NCBI GenBank assembly: GCA_937890005.1
Contig: CALBZA010000017.1
Span: forward strand, 62,001-126,000
DNA length: 64,000 nt
From: an uncultured Verrucomicrobia subdivision 3 bacterium
Lineage (GTDB): Bacteria; Verrucomicrobiota; Verrucomicrobiia; Limisphaerales; DASXHY01
Direction: 5' to 3'
Both the position numbers and the translations under genes were made by a program. Under the pieces are notes generated by a model. The model ran no database searches. It saw only the letters and a list, made by a program, of their open reading frames with translations, and was not told where the DNA came from. Of the stretch, positions 43,473 to 52,835 are shown in pieces. The stretch's first letter is position 1; every line of letters begins with the position of its first letter.

Positions 43473-46400
43473 ATGCGCTTGCGATGTTTTGTTCTGTCCG
43501 CGCTCTCGTTGTGGATCGGTTTTCTCGCAGCCACTTTGCCGTCCGTCGCCGCGACGGATTTTCTGATCGATGTAAACGACACGGGGGATGGACTGCCGAG
43601 CAGCACGGTAACTTCCATCGCGCAGACTCCGGACGGCTATCTCTGGATCGGAACCTATAACGGACTCGCGCGCTTCGATGGTGAACGGTTCGTCACCTAC
43701 GATTCCGTCGAAACGCCGGAACTCAGCCACGCGCGCATCCAGGGACTTTACGTCGATGCCGGCGGAACGCTTTGGATCAACACCTTTCGCGGCGGTCTCA
43801 CGTCGTATCGGAATGGAAGGTTTCACCGGGAATGGAAGGATCACGAACGGTTGTTCGACCTGCACACCACGCTCGCGCATTCGACTTCGAATGAAGTCTT
43901 CTTCGTGATGCAGTTCGGTGACGTGCTGCATGGCGTGCGCAATCAGGATGGATTGGTCTGGAAGGTGATTCCTTCGCCCGGAGGTTCAAGGCCGCTTTTG
44001 CAATGTGCGGATCCCTTGGGCCGGCTTTGGTTTACGAGCCGTGATGGACGGGTGCTGCTGTTTCATCGCGGCGAGTTTCGGGAATTTTCAGTGGAAGGAT
44101 TCCCAACTGACAGGCGGGCAACGGCGATTTCGGCGGATCAGGCCGGAAACATTTATTTTGGTTTCGAGGGGGCGATCGTGCGTTGGGACGGAACGCGCGC
44201 AGAAACGATTTCGCCATCCGGACCAGAGGCGGTTTCTCCGCAATGGATTATTCCGACGCGTCGGGGTGATCTCTGGGTTCTGGACGGTGACCGTTTTCGG
44301 AAGTTGTTGAATGGCGAGTGGGTTGACGAAGTGCAGGAATGGCGCGGCAGGCTGGGTTACGCATCCGGCCGCGCAATGGGGGTTCATGAGGACCGTGCCA
44401 GCGGACTCTGGATGAATCATTATGGCAACGGACTTTTCCACATCACACCCGACGGACGTTACGAACGGTTCACGACGTCGGAAGGTTTGCCGGGCGATCG
44501 ATTGAACGCGTGGTTTCAAAGCCGTGAAGGAAACATTTGGGTTGGCGTCGATCGTGGCGGGCTTGTCCGAATGCGGGAAAGGCGGTTTCACGTTGTCGGT
44601 CAGTCGGAAGGTTTGCCCGCCCGTGGCGCGTTGTCGGTCTGCGAAGATCCTGCCGGAACGATCTGGATCGGAACCGGCGGCGGCGGTTTGATCCGGCTTC
44701 AGGATGAGAATGTTCGATGGTTTCAGGTCGGCAATCATGTTGCGGCCAATTTCGTGTTCTCGATTTTTCCGCGTTCGGATGGCGGCGTGTGGTTGAGCGC
44801 GGCGGAAGGGGAGGATCTTTACGCGTTCCGCAACGATCAGATTCAACGTGCCCCCTGGGAAGTCCATGGCGTGAAGTCGATTCTTTCCGATCGCGCTGGA
44901 CGGGTCTGGATGGGAACCAAGTCGGGCTTGTCATGGTGGACACTGGTGGACCGCCGTGTGTTTGGCACGAATGAAGGCGTGGCATTGTCTGCCGTGCGCG
45001 CGCTGGCTGAAGCGCCGGATGGCGCCATCTGGGCCGGCGGCGATTTCGGATCGCTCTATCGCTGCGAACCGGATCGGGTTCAATCTTTCCGCCCGGATGA
45101 CCCGCTTGCGGATCAACCCATCTGGTCGATCCTCGTGGACAACAACTCGACCGTTTGGTGTGGAACATTTCGCGGCGGACTCCTGCGTTTCAAGAACGGA
45201 AAGTTTTCACGCATCACACACAAACAGGGGCTTCCCGCGGATGCGATCAGCCAGTTGCTGGAGGACGATCATGGCCGCATCTGGATGGGCACGCCGCAGG
45301 GCATCTGTTCCATTTCGAAGAAGGCGTTGGAGGATTGCGCGGACGGGAAGTTGAGCCGCGTGGACAGCATCACGTATGGGCGGCTCGATGGATTGCCGAC
45401 GTTGGAATGTTCCGATGGTTATCAGCCGTCCTGTTGGAAGAGTCGCGACGGACGGCTCTGGTTCACCACAGTCAAAGGCGCGGTTTTCATCGATCCGAAT
45501 CAGATCAGGACCAATGCGGTGCCGGTGCCGGTTTTGATTGAAGAACTTTGGGTCGATGGAGAGCAGATGCCGCTCGACAGTGGCAAGATCCGAATTCCGC
45601 CGGGAAGAAAGCGTTACGAATTCCGGTTCACCGCGCTGAGTTTTGAAGCGACGCGATTCCGGTATCGCATCGAACCTTTCGACACCGACTGGACCGATGC
45701 GGGAACGCGTCGGACCGTGCAGTATTCGCAGCTGCCGGCGGGCGAATATCAGTTCCGCGTCATTGCCAGCGACAACAAGGGCGTCTGGAGCGAGTCAGGG
45801 GCGGCGCTGCCGTTTTCGGTGGAGCCGTATTTTTACGAGCGGAGATCGTTTCGGTTTCTTGCGATCGTTCTGATTCTTGGCGCGGTGGCGATTGCGGTCC
45901 GGAGTGTGGCGTCGCGAAAGTATCGTCGCAAGCTCGCGCGTCTGGAACAGCAGCATGCGATCGAACGCGACCGCGCGCGCATTGCGAAAGATATTCATGA
46001 CGACATCGGCGCCGGTCTCACGCAGATCACACTGTTGAGCGAACTGGCCCGTCGGGAGAAGGATCAGACGCCGGCGATGCTGGATCGCATTTCCAGTTCG
46101 GCGCGCGAATTGACGCGTGCGATGGATGAAATCGTCTGGGCGGTCGATCCACAGCACGACACTTTCGCGGGACTGCTCGATTACATATCCGCGTTCACAG
46201 AGGATTACTTGCGTGTGGCGGGGATTCGTTGCCGCATGGATCTGCCGGTGACCCCGCCGCAGGTGCAGGTGGATGCCGAACTTCGCTACAACCTCTTCCT
46301 GGCCTTGAAGGAAACGCTGAACAACATTGTGAAGCACGCCAGGGCGACGGAGGTCTGGCTGCGCGTGCAACTGGAGCAGGACCGGTTCTCGTTGATTGTT

Positions 46401-46601
46401 GAGGATAATGGGAAAGGATTGAACAGCCCGGACGGAACAGCGTCTGAGAAGGGAGGAGACAGGCTGTCCTCAGGATCGGGGCTGAACAATCTGGAAGAGC
46501 GGTTGCAGTCGATTGGAGGCACCTGCAGGATTGAAAGCCGGCCGGGGCAGGGGACACGCGTGGAAATGACGGTGACGGTGAGCACGCTTCCGAATGGATA
46601 G
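43473..46601 (+). CDS. Propeller-type sensor histidine kinase (Reg_prop, Y_Y_Y, HisKA_3)
   Basis: The 1042-residue protein starts with a signal peptide (MRLRCFVLSALSLWIGFLAA). It then has about a dozen two-component-propeller repeats with recurring DGYLWIGTYNGLARFDGE, EGNIWVGVDRGGLVRM and DHGRIWMGTPQGICSI motifs (about 30-700). A Y_Y_Y domain follows (about 710-786; RFRYRIEPFDTDWTDAGTRR), then one membrane helix (about 793-812) and a NarL-type kinase core. The core has the H-box ARIAKDIHDDIGAGLTQITL near residue 840, an N-box LKETLNNIVKHARATEV and a G-box VEDNGKGL. There is no receiver or DNA-binding domain, unlike the hybrid forms of Bacteroidota. The partner is the NarL-type regulator 210 bases downstream. 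The ligand is probably an oligosaccharide or other extracellular cue, by family analogy. Confidence 0.9.
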   Translation: MRLRCFVLSALSLWIGFLAATLPSVAATDFLIDVNDTGDGLPSSTVTSIAQTPDGYLWIGTYNGLARFDGERFVTYDSVETPELSHARIQGLYVDAGGTLWINTFRGGLTSYRNGRFHREWKDHERLFDLHTTLAHSTSNEVFFVMQFGDVLHGVRNQDGLVWKVIPSPGGSRPLLQCADPLGRLWFTSRDGRVLLFHRGEFREFSVEGFPTDRRATAISADQAGNIYFGFEGAIVRWDGTRAETISPSGPEAVSPQWIIPTRRGDLWVLDGDRFRKLLNGEWVDEVQEWRGRLGYASGRAMGVHEDRASGLWMNHYGNGLFHITPDGRYERFTTSEGLPGDRLNAWFQSREGNIWVGVDRGGLVRMRERRFHVVGQSEGLPARGALSVCEDPAGTIWIGTGGGGLIRLQDENVRWFQVGNHVAANFVFSIFPRSDGGVWLSAAEGEDLYAFRNDQIQRAPWEVHGVKSILSDRAGRVWMGTKSGLSWWTLVDRRVFGTNEGVALSAVRALAEAPDGAIWAGGDFGSLYRCEPDRVQSFRPDDPLADQPIWSILVDNNSTVWCGTFRGGLLRFKNGKFSRITHKQGLPADAISQLLEDDHGRIWMGTPQGICSISKKALEDCADGKLSRVDSITYGRLDGLPTLECSDGYQPSCWKSRDGRLWFTTVKGAVFIDPNQIRTNAVPVPVLIEELWVDGEQMPLDSGKIRIPPGRKRYEFRFTALSFEATRFRYRIEPFDTDWTDAGTRRTVQYSQLPAGEYQFRVIASDNKGVWSESGAALPFSVEPYFYERRSFRFLAIVLILGAVAIAVRSVASRKYRRKLARLEQQHAIERDRARIAKDIHDDIGAGLTQITLLSELARREKDQTPAMLDRISSSARELTRAMDEIVWAVDPQHDTFAGLLDYISAFTEDYLRVAGIRCRMDLPVTPPQVQVDAELRYNLFLALKETLNNIVKHARATEVWLRVQLEQDRFSLIVEDNGKGLNSPDGTASEKGGDRLSSGSGLNNLEERLQSIGGTCRIESRPGQGTRVEMTVTVSTLPNG

Positions 46602-46810
46602 TTTTTCACGAGATGCGGTGCGGCTTTCGAGCTGCGGTTTTTCATGGGGTTTCCAGTCCAACGTGTCGATGTTCGCCGCCGCAGGTTTGAATGAGAACCG
46701 GTGAGTCTAGCCATTTGTGGGGATAGGCATGAAAGAAAATCTAAATAGAATGACATTCGGCGCGTTGCAGTTCGCTGGAATCGAACCGAACGGCCGATGA
46801 GAAAGTTCGA

Positions 46811-47470
46811 ATGAGCATTTCGGTTTCGATTGTGGAAGATGATGCGGAGGTCCGCCAGAGCCTGGCCCGCCTGATCAACAGTTCACCCGGGTTCAAATGC
46901 GTGAGCCAGCATCCGAGCGCGGAAGAGGCACTGGAGCAGATCCCCAAGGTGAATCCCGACGTCACGTTGATGGACATCAACCTCGTGAATTTGAACGGGG
47001 TGGAATGCGTGCGGCGGCTCAAACCGGTGCTGCCGAAGACACAGATCATCATGCTCACCGTGTATCAGAACACGGAACATATCTTCAATGCACTGGCCGC
47101 CGGTGCGACCGGCTACATGCTAAAGCAGACGCCGCCAAACGAATTGCTCGCGGCCATTCGCGAGGTGCATGACGGCGGGTCGCCGATGAGCAGTCATATT
47201 GCGCGGAAGATCGTCCAGTCGTTTCAACAGCCGGCGTCGGACACGAGTGAAACCGATTCGCTTTCACCGCGTGAAGCCCAGGTGCTGGACCTTCTGGCCA
47301 AGGGATTTCTTTACAAGGAAATTGCGGATGCGATGCATGTCAGCTACGCCACCGTGCACACGCACATCCGTCACATCTACGAAAAGCTCCACGTCCGTTC
47401 CCGTACGGAAGCGGTGGCAAAGCATTTGAGAAAGGGCCGTCCTTCGCCCGTTTTCACTCCGCAGCGTTAA
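46811..47470 (+). CDS. NarL/LuxR-family response regulator
   Basis: The 219-residue protein has a receiver domain (acidic pair in SIVEDDAEVRQSLARL, phospho-acceptor in VTLMDINLVNLNGVE, Lys in GYMLKQTPPNELLAA) and a C-terminal LuxR-type helix-turn-helix (LSPREAQVLDLLAKGFLYKE, then ADAMHVSYATVHTHIRHIY). The position after the HisKA_3 kinase makes it the obvious partner. The surface-protein gene 138 bases downstream on the same strand is a candidate target. Confidence 0.94.
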   Translation: MSISVSIVEDDAEVRQSLARLINSSPGFKCVSQHPSAEEALEQIPKVNPDVTLMDINLVNLNGVECVRRLKPVLPKTQIIMLTVYQNTEHIFNALAAGATGYMLKQTPPNELLAAIREVHDGGSPMSSHIARKIVQSFQQPASDTSETDSLSPREAQVLDLLAKGFLYKEIADAMHVSYATVHTHIRHIYEKLHVRSRTEAVAKHLRKGRPSPVFTPQR

Positions 47471-47608
47471 GCGCCGGTCATCATAACTGGTGATACCAAT
47501 TACTGCGTCGGTTCTGCGACGATGCGACCGTTAGTCCTGCCGACCTGAATCCCTAGAGGTGCGAGGATCAAGGCAGGAGGAGTGTCTTCAGTTAACGGAA
47601 GATTTAAT

Positions 47609-50600
47609 ATGCGCAAGTCACAACACCGGTCCCAACCACCAAGAAAACCGATCAATCAAATGGCGACTGCTCTCCTTGTCGGCAGTGTTGCCATCGCTGC
47701 CACAGAAGCCGCGGCAGCAGAGAGACTGAAAGCCAACAACGCAGACGACCTGAACCTCGGATCATCCTGGGTCGGCGGCATCGTTCCCGGAGCATCAGAT
47801 ATTGCTGTCTGGGACAGCACTGTGACGGGGCCGAACACCACTCTTTTGGGCGCGAACCAAACCTGGTCGGGACTGAAGCTGACCAATCCGGGCGGATCGG
47901 TTGAAATCAGCGCCGGCAACACACTGACGCTTGGCGCGGACGGCCTGGATCTGTCAGGCGCATCACAGGATTTGATTTTGGCCGCACCAGTGACTCTGCT
48001 TGGCGACACGGTTCAGGATTGGGTTGTCGCTCCGGGAAGAACGGTGACTCTGAAAGGCGCACTCAACCGCAGCGCGGGAGCAATCGTTCGATTCGATACG
48101 CTTTCGGGCGGAATCATTCATCTTGAAACGGCGACAGAGGTGCCCGCGGGCATCCGCTATTCGACGACTGGCGACAACACCGATTTCGGAGCATTGAACA
48201 GCCAGGCGCAGGTGGTCGGCCTGGCAGAGTCCGGTGTGGAATATGCCGTCAATAACAACGGAAATCCTCCGAGCATCGCAGGAAACTACAACTACATTGA
48301 TGTCGTAAACGGCGATTCTGCCAACAGCTATGGCATCCGTCTGAGCAACAATATTTTTATAGACGGCGGAGTGCGGTTCAACACCCGTCACAGTTTCCGA
48401 AATGACTGGCGCGTGAATTTTGGCAGCAGCCGAAATTTCAATGCGAACAACATCCTGGTGACGACCAATCTCGGCAACCAGCCTGTCGTTTTCGAAGCGA
48501 CCGCGGGAGCTGGCATCCGCCTCGGAGCCGGTGCCGAACTGCTGATTCAGCAACACAACATATACGCCGACGTGGTTGTCGATGCGCCCATCACTCAACA
48601 AGGTGGTGCCGGCTCTGTGCTTGTGAAGTCCGGGGCAGGCAGGCTCGTGCTCAATGCCCTGAACTACGGTTATCTGGGCGCCACAAAAGTGCTCGACGGC
48701 GAGCTTGCGGTGAACGGTCAGATCAACGCTTCGAGTGCGGTCGTCGTAAAGAATGGCGCCGCCGTTGGCGGTCGTGGCTACATCCCGGGCACCGTCACGG
48801 TTGAAAACGGCGGAAGCATCGCCCCCGGGTTCGATGGAACAGGTACTCTGACTCTCGGAGGGGCGACAACACTGGGTGACGTCTCAATCCGTTTCTACGA
48901 TTCCACGGTTCCCACCACCAACACGACGGCTCTTCTTAACATTACGAACAACATTACGTTTAACGGTGTTGTGAACGTTTCGATTCTGTCTGGTGGTGCG
49001 ACGATCGGTCAGTATCCGCTCATCCGGTGGACCAACGCATTTTCGGATGAAGTTTTCTCCGCGTTCAATCTCACCCTTCCTCCGCACGTCACTGGCTTCC
49101 TCAGCAACAACACGGCAGCCAGCACCATCGACCTCGTCATCACGGCTGTGAATCAACCCTTGCGCTGGGCGACTGGCTCGGGCGTTTGGGATATCAACGG
49201 TCTTCAGAACTGGCGTGATGCAGTCGGTGCGCTCACGAGCTATCAGAAAATCGGTGTTCTTGAAGACGCCGTTCTGTTCGAAGACACCCAGAGCGGTGGC
49301 TCGCCGATCACTGTGACCCTGAACAGCACAGTTGCTCCTTCAAGCGTCACGGTCTCGAACAATACCAAGAACTACACCATCTCCGGTTCGGGTGCGATCA
49401 ATGGTACCGCCAGCTTCACAAAAGCCGGTTCTGGAAGTCTGGTGCTCGAAACGGCAAACGACTTTTCAGGTCCCCTCAGCTTGAATGGTGGAACAGTCAC
49501 TTTCTCGCAGCTCGAAAATCTCGGTGCGGCGTCCGCGCCAATCATCTTTGATGGCGGCACGCTGCGGTTCGGTTCCGGAAACATCGCGGACATCTCCGTC
49601 CACACCATTTCGTTCAACGCAGGTGGCGGTACGATTGATGACGGCGGCAATGACATCTACTTCGCGAATCCAATCGGAAACAACGGCGCCGGCGGTTTCA
49701 CGAAGACCGGCACAGGCAGCATCACCCTTAGCGGAACCAATCTCTATTCGGGCAACACGGTCATCAGCCAGGGAGCTCTTATGATTCTCTGGGCGGGCTA
49801 CATCTCCAACAGCCCGGCAATCATCGTCAACAGCGGTGCGACACTGGACGTCACCCAGGCGGGCCAGATCGAATTGAGCTCGCCGGTCGCGCAAAAACTC
49901 GCCGGTGCAGGCAAGGTGAATGGTTCGGTGATTGTTTCCTCCGGAACAACCATCACCCCGGCCACCAATGGAACCGTCGGAACCCTGACGATCGACAATG
50001 GCGACCTGACCTTCAGCGGCGGCACATACGCGGCTGATATTTCGCAGGCGTCGCGCGATGTGATCACTGTCAATGGAAACCTCATGATCACGAGCGGTGC
50101 GCTCGAACTCAATGTCACCGGCTCGCTCGCGAACGGGAGCTACACGCTCATCCAGTACACCGGCAGCCTTCTCAGCGGTTCAGGTTCCGCGGCCAATCTC
50201 ACCGTCACAGGCTTCTCGCAACCGGGCAAGGCGGCCACCCTCAGCGACGCCACGCCAAACCAGATCACATTGGTGGTCTCGGATACGGCCAGCGACACGC
50301 TGACCTGGGCCGGAACAGCATCGGACTGGGATCTCGGTGTGTCCCTGAGCTGGCTGAACGGTGCGACTCCCTGGGCCTTCACAAACGGTTCGTTCGTGAC
50401 GTTCGACGAGACCGGAGCTTCGCAGCCCTTCGTCAATATCATGGCGGCCGTTTCACCCGGTTCGGTGACGGTCAACAATCCGGTGACGACCTACACCCTG
50501 AATGACGGCACGGGCACTGGTGCTGGAAAGATCAGTGGATCAACCGCCATCACGAAGAATGGCGCAGGCACGCTCATTTTGAACACCATCAACGACAACA

Positions 50601-52711
50601 CCGGTGTGACAACCATCAATGCCGGCACTCTTCAGGTCGGCGATGGAGGTAGCAACGGTGCTCTCGGCACAGGCAATGTGGTGAACAATGGTTCGCTCGT
50701 CTTCCAGCAGCTCGATAATCGGACGGTCGCCGGCCAGATCAGCGGGTCAGGCAGCGTGACGCAGCAGGGCGCCACCACGGTCACCCTCGCCAACGACAAT
50801 ACCTACACGGGGCCGACGGCGATTACTGCAGGCACTCTGCAAATCGGTGCCGGCGGTACCACGGGCACGCTCGGCACGGGAGACGTGACGAATGATGGAA
50901 CACTGGCGTTCAATCGTTCGGACGCATTCACCGTCACCAATTCGATCAGCGGAACCGGCGGGCTTACGAAGAATGGCAATGGCACGATGACGGCAACCGG
51001 AAACAACACCTACACCGGCACCACGATCGTCAATTCCGGAAAGCTGATCCTGGGAAGCTCAACTGCTCTTGCGGGCTCAAGCGCTCTCACGGTTCAGGCT
51101 GCAGGCACCGTCGATCTCAACGGCCACGACATCACTGTTGCGCGCTTGAACAGCACTTTGAACGCGGGCGGACGACTCGTCAGCAACGCTGGAACGGGAA
51201 CAAATACCGTTACGATCGACTACAACGGCAGTGGCGCAGCAGACAGTTCGATTGCGATTGCGGACAATGATGGAACCGGCTCGCGAGTCGCGCTGGTGAA
51301 GACAGGCACCGGTTCGCAGGTCGTTCGCGGAACGAGCACGTTCACCGGCGGCACGGTCATCAGCAACGGAACGTTGAACGTCCGCAGTGACGCAGCCCTC
51401 GGCACAGGCCCGGTCATCCTTCGCGGCGGCGGCCTGAGCCTCGCTGGAATCACATTCGCCAATCCGATCATCGCGGAAACCAATGCCACGCTGGATGCAC
51501 CCGGAACGGTGAACGTCACGTTTACCGGGCCCATCACCGCTTCCAGCAATCTGAACGTTGTCATCGACAACAACGAAACGTTCACATGGAACGGATCGGC
51601 AACACAGCTCTCGGGCGTCACGGGAACGATCTTCATCTCCCCCGGAACCGGCTTCTTCCGGTTCAATGGCAGCCGCGGCAGCAGCTCTGCGACATTCGAC
51701 CTGACCGGCAGCTCGGTCACGATCAACTCCGTTGGCGCCGGTCCTTTTGAACTCGGCGCGCTGATTGGCGATACAACACCGTTCATCGGCGGGGCGAACA
51801 ACGCCACGTTCGTGATCGGTGGCAAGAACCTGAGCACCACCTTCAGTGGAACGTTCAATGAGACCTTGAACAATCTCGTGAAGGTCGGAACTGGAACGCT
51901 GACGCTGGATGGTAACTATGGTTTCACCGGCTCGACGACCGTCAGCAACGGTGTGCTCGCAATCGCAAGCGTCAACAACCCAAATACGAGCCTGGACTCC
52001 TCCGGAGTGATTGCCGTCCGCTCGGGCGCATTCCTTAACGTCTCGGCCCGTTATGACGGCACGCTGAACCTGGGTAACACCACAAGCCAGACTCTCACCG
52101 GTGGCGGAACCATCACTGGCAACGTCTTCGCAACCGGCGGATTCGGATCCTCGGTGTTGCCAGGTGACGGCATCGGCACGCTCAACATCAGCGGAAGCCT
52201 CACGCTGGCGGCGAACTCGGTTCTGACAATGGAACTGAATCGCACCAACGGTCTCGCGACCAACGACATGATCGTGGCCGCCGCAATCACACCCGCAGGC
52301 ACGCTGACGATCACCAACGTCGGTCCGGACCTTGCGAACGGCGACAAGTTCAAACTGTTCAATGTGGCCGTTTCGGGCTTCGACTCGGTGACGCTGCCTG
52401 CCGGACCTTCCGACAACTATGTTTGGGACAACAAACTCGACGTGGACGGCACGATCGAACTCATCAGCGGCGGCGTGAGCCCGATCAATCCGAACCCGAC
52501 GAACATTACGTTCACGGTTACGGGCAACACGCTGAACCTCAGCTGGCCGGCGAGCCATCTGGGCTGGAAGCTTCAGGTCCAGACCAACAGCCTGGCGGTC
52601 GGTCTCTCCGACAACTGGGTTGATGTGGAAGGCTCGACAGCCGTGACCGAGTACGAGGCGACAGTCAATTCGACCGACGAAGCCGTCTTCTATCGGCTGG
52701 TTCTGCCTTGA
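47609..52711 (+). CDS. Autotransporter-type beta-strand-repeat surface protein
   Basis: The 1700-residue protein has a basic N-terminus and a long signal-like segment (MATALLVGSVAIAATEAAAA). Many right-handed beta-helix style repeats follow, of the autotransporter-associated pattern GxGTLTLxGxNTYTGxTxxxxG; FTKTGTGSITLSGTNLYSGN and NGNGTMTATGNNTYTGTTIV are good examples. There are at least eight such units and Ser/Thr/Asn/Gly dominate. The C-terminus is a compact beta domain ending FYRLVLP and not a beta-barrel, so it is not a classical type Va autotransporter. Attachment or secretion by another route is likely. The ATG at MRKSQHRSQ, preceded by GGAAG, is preferred to a GTG nine codons upstream. 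Confidence 0.88.
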   Translation: MRKSQHRSQPPRKPINQMATALLVGSVAIAATEAAAAERLKANNADDLNLGSSWVGGIVPGASDIAVWDSTVTGPNTTLLGANQTWSGLKLTNPGGSVEISAGNTLTLGADGLDLSGASQDLILAAPVTLLGDTVQDWVVAPGRTVTLKGALNRSAGAIVRFDTLSGGIIHLETATEVPAGIRYSTTGDNTDFGALNSQAQVVGLAESGVEYAVNNNGNPPSIAGNYNYIDVVNGDSANSYGIRLSNNIFIDGGVRFNTRHSFRNDWRVNFGSSRNFNANNILVTTNLGNQPVVFEATAGAGIRLGAGAELLIQQHNIYADVVVDAPITQQGGAGSVLVKSGAGRLVLNALNYGYLGATKVLDGELAVNGQINASSAVVVKNGAAVGGRGYIPGTVTVENGGSIAPGFDGTGTLTLGGATTLGDVSIRFYDSTVPTTNTTALLNITNNITFNGVVNVSILSGGATIGQYPLIRWTNAFSDEVFSAFNLTLPPHVTGFLSNNTAASTIDLVITAVNQPLRWATGSGVWDINGLQNWRDAVGALTSYQKIGVLEDAVLFEDTQSGGSPITVTLNSTVAPSSVTVSNNTKNYTISGSGAINGTASFTKAGSGSLVLETANDFSGPLSLNGGTVTFSQLENLGAASAPIIFDGGTLRFGSGNIADISVHTISFNAGGGTIDDGGNDIYFANPIGNNGAGGFTKTGTGSITLSGTNLYSGNTVISQGALMILWAGYISNSPAIIVNSGATLDVTQAGQIELSSPVAQKLAGAGKVNGSVIVSSGTTITPATNGTVGTLTIDNGDLTFSGGTYAADISQASRDVITVNGNLMITSGALELNVTGSLANGSYTLIQYTGSLLSGSGSAANLTVTGFSQPGKAATLSDATPNQITLVVSDTASDTLTWAGTASDWDLGVSLSWLNGATPWAFTNGSFVTFDETGASQPFVNIMAAVSPGSVTVNNPVTTYTLNDGTGTGAGKISGSTAITKNGAGTLILNTINDNTGVTTINAGTLQVGDGGSNGALGTGNVVNNGSLVFQQLDNRTVAGQISGSGSVTQQGATTVTLANDNTYTGPTAITAGTLQIGAGGTTGTLGTGDVTNDGTLAFNRSDAFTVTNSISGTGGLTKNGNGTMTATGNNTYTGTTIVNSGKLILGSSTALAGSSALTVQAAGTVDLNGHDITVARLNSTLNAGGRLVSNAGTGTNTVTIDYNGSGAADSSIAIADNDGTGSRVALVKTGTGSQVVRGTSTFTGGTVISNGTLNVRSDAALGTGPVILRGGGLSLAGITFANPIIAETNATLDAPGTVNVTFTGPITASSNLNVVIDNNETFTWNGSATQLSGVTGTIFISPGTGFFRFNGSRGSSSATFDLTGSSVTINSVGAGPFELGALIGDTTPFIGGANNATFVIGGKNLSTTFSGTFNETLNNLVKVGTGTLTLDGNYGFTGSTTVSNGVLAIASVNNPNTSLDSSGVIAVRSGAFLNVSARYDGTLNLGNTTSQTLTGGGTITGNVFATGGFGSSVLPGDGIGTLNISGSLTLAANSVLTMELNRTNGLATNDMIVAAAITPAGTLTITNVGPDLANGDKFKLFNVAVSGFDSVTLPAGPSDNYVWDNKLDVDGTIELISGGVSPINPNPTNITFTVTGNTLNLSWPASHLGWKLQVQTNSLAVGLSDNWVDVEGSTAVTEYEATVNSTDEAVFYRLVLP

Positions 52712-52745
52712 ACAGGAGCCGCTCGGCTCGATTCGTTTGAAATTC

Positions 52746-52783
52746 ACCGCGGGCGCAGCAATGTGCCCGCGGTTTTGTTTTTT
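52746..52783 (+). terminator. Rho-independent terminator after the surface-protein gene
   Basis: A 12-base-pair stem (ACCGCGGGCGCA with TGTGCCCGCGGT, one G-U pair) closed by a GCAA tetraloop is followed by TTTGTTTTTT. It lies 34 bases after the stop codon and faces the convergent rtcB gene. Confidence 0.92.
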
Positions 52784-52835
52784 GCGCTTGGGAAGCCTTC
52801 GCTTCCGTCCATCCTGCGTTGCGGGTTTGTTTCAT

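Noticed and set aside
51077..52747. 556-codon open frame opposite the beta-repeat surface gene
   Set aside because: A shadow produced by the repetitive GC-rich codons of the surface gene; the product is Arg/Val/Ala-rich with no recognisable features.
52746..52783. Inverted repeat considered as a mobile-element end
   Set aside because: The GCAA tetraloop and T tract right after a stop codon make it an ordinary terminator.
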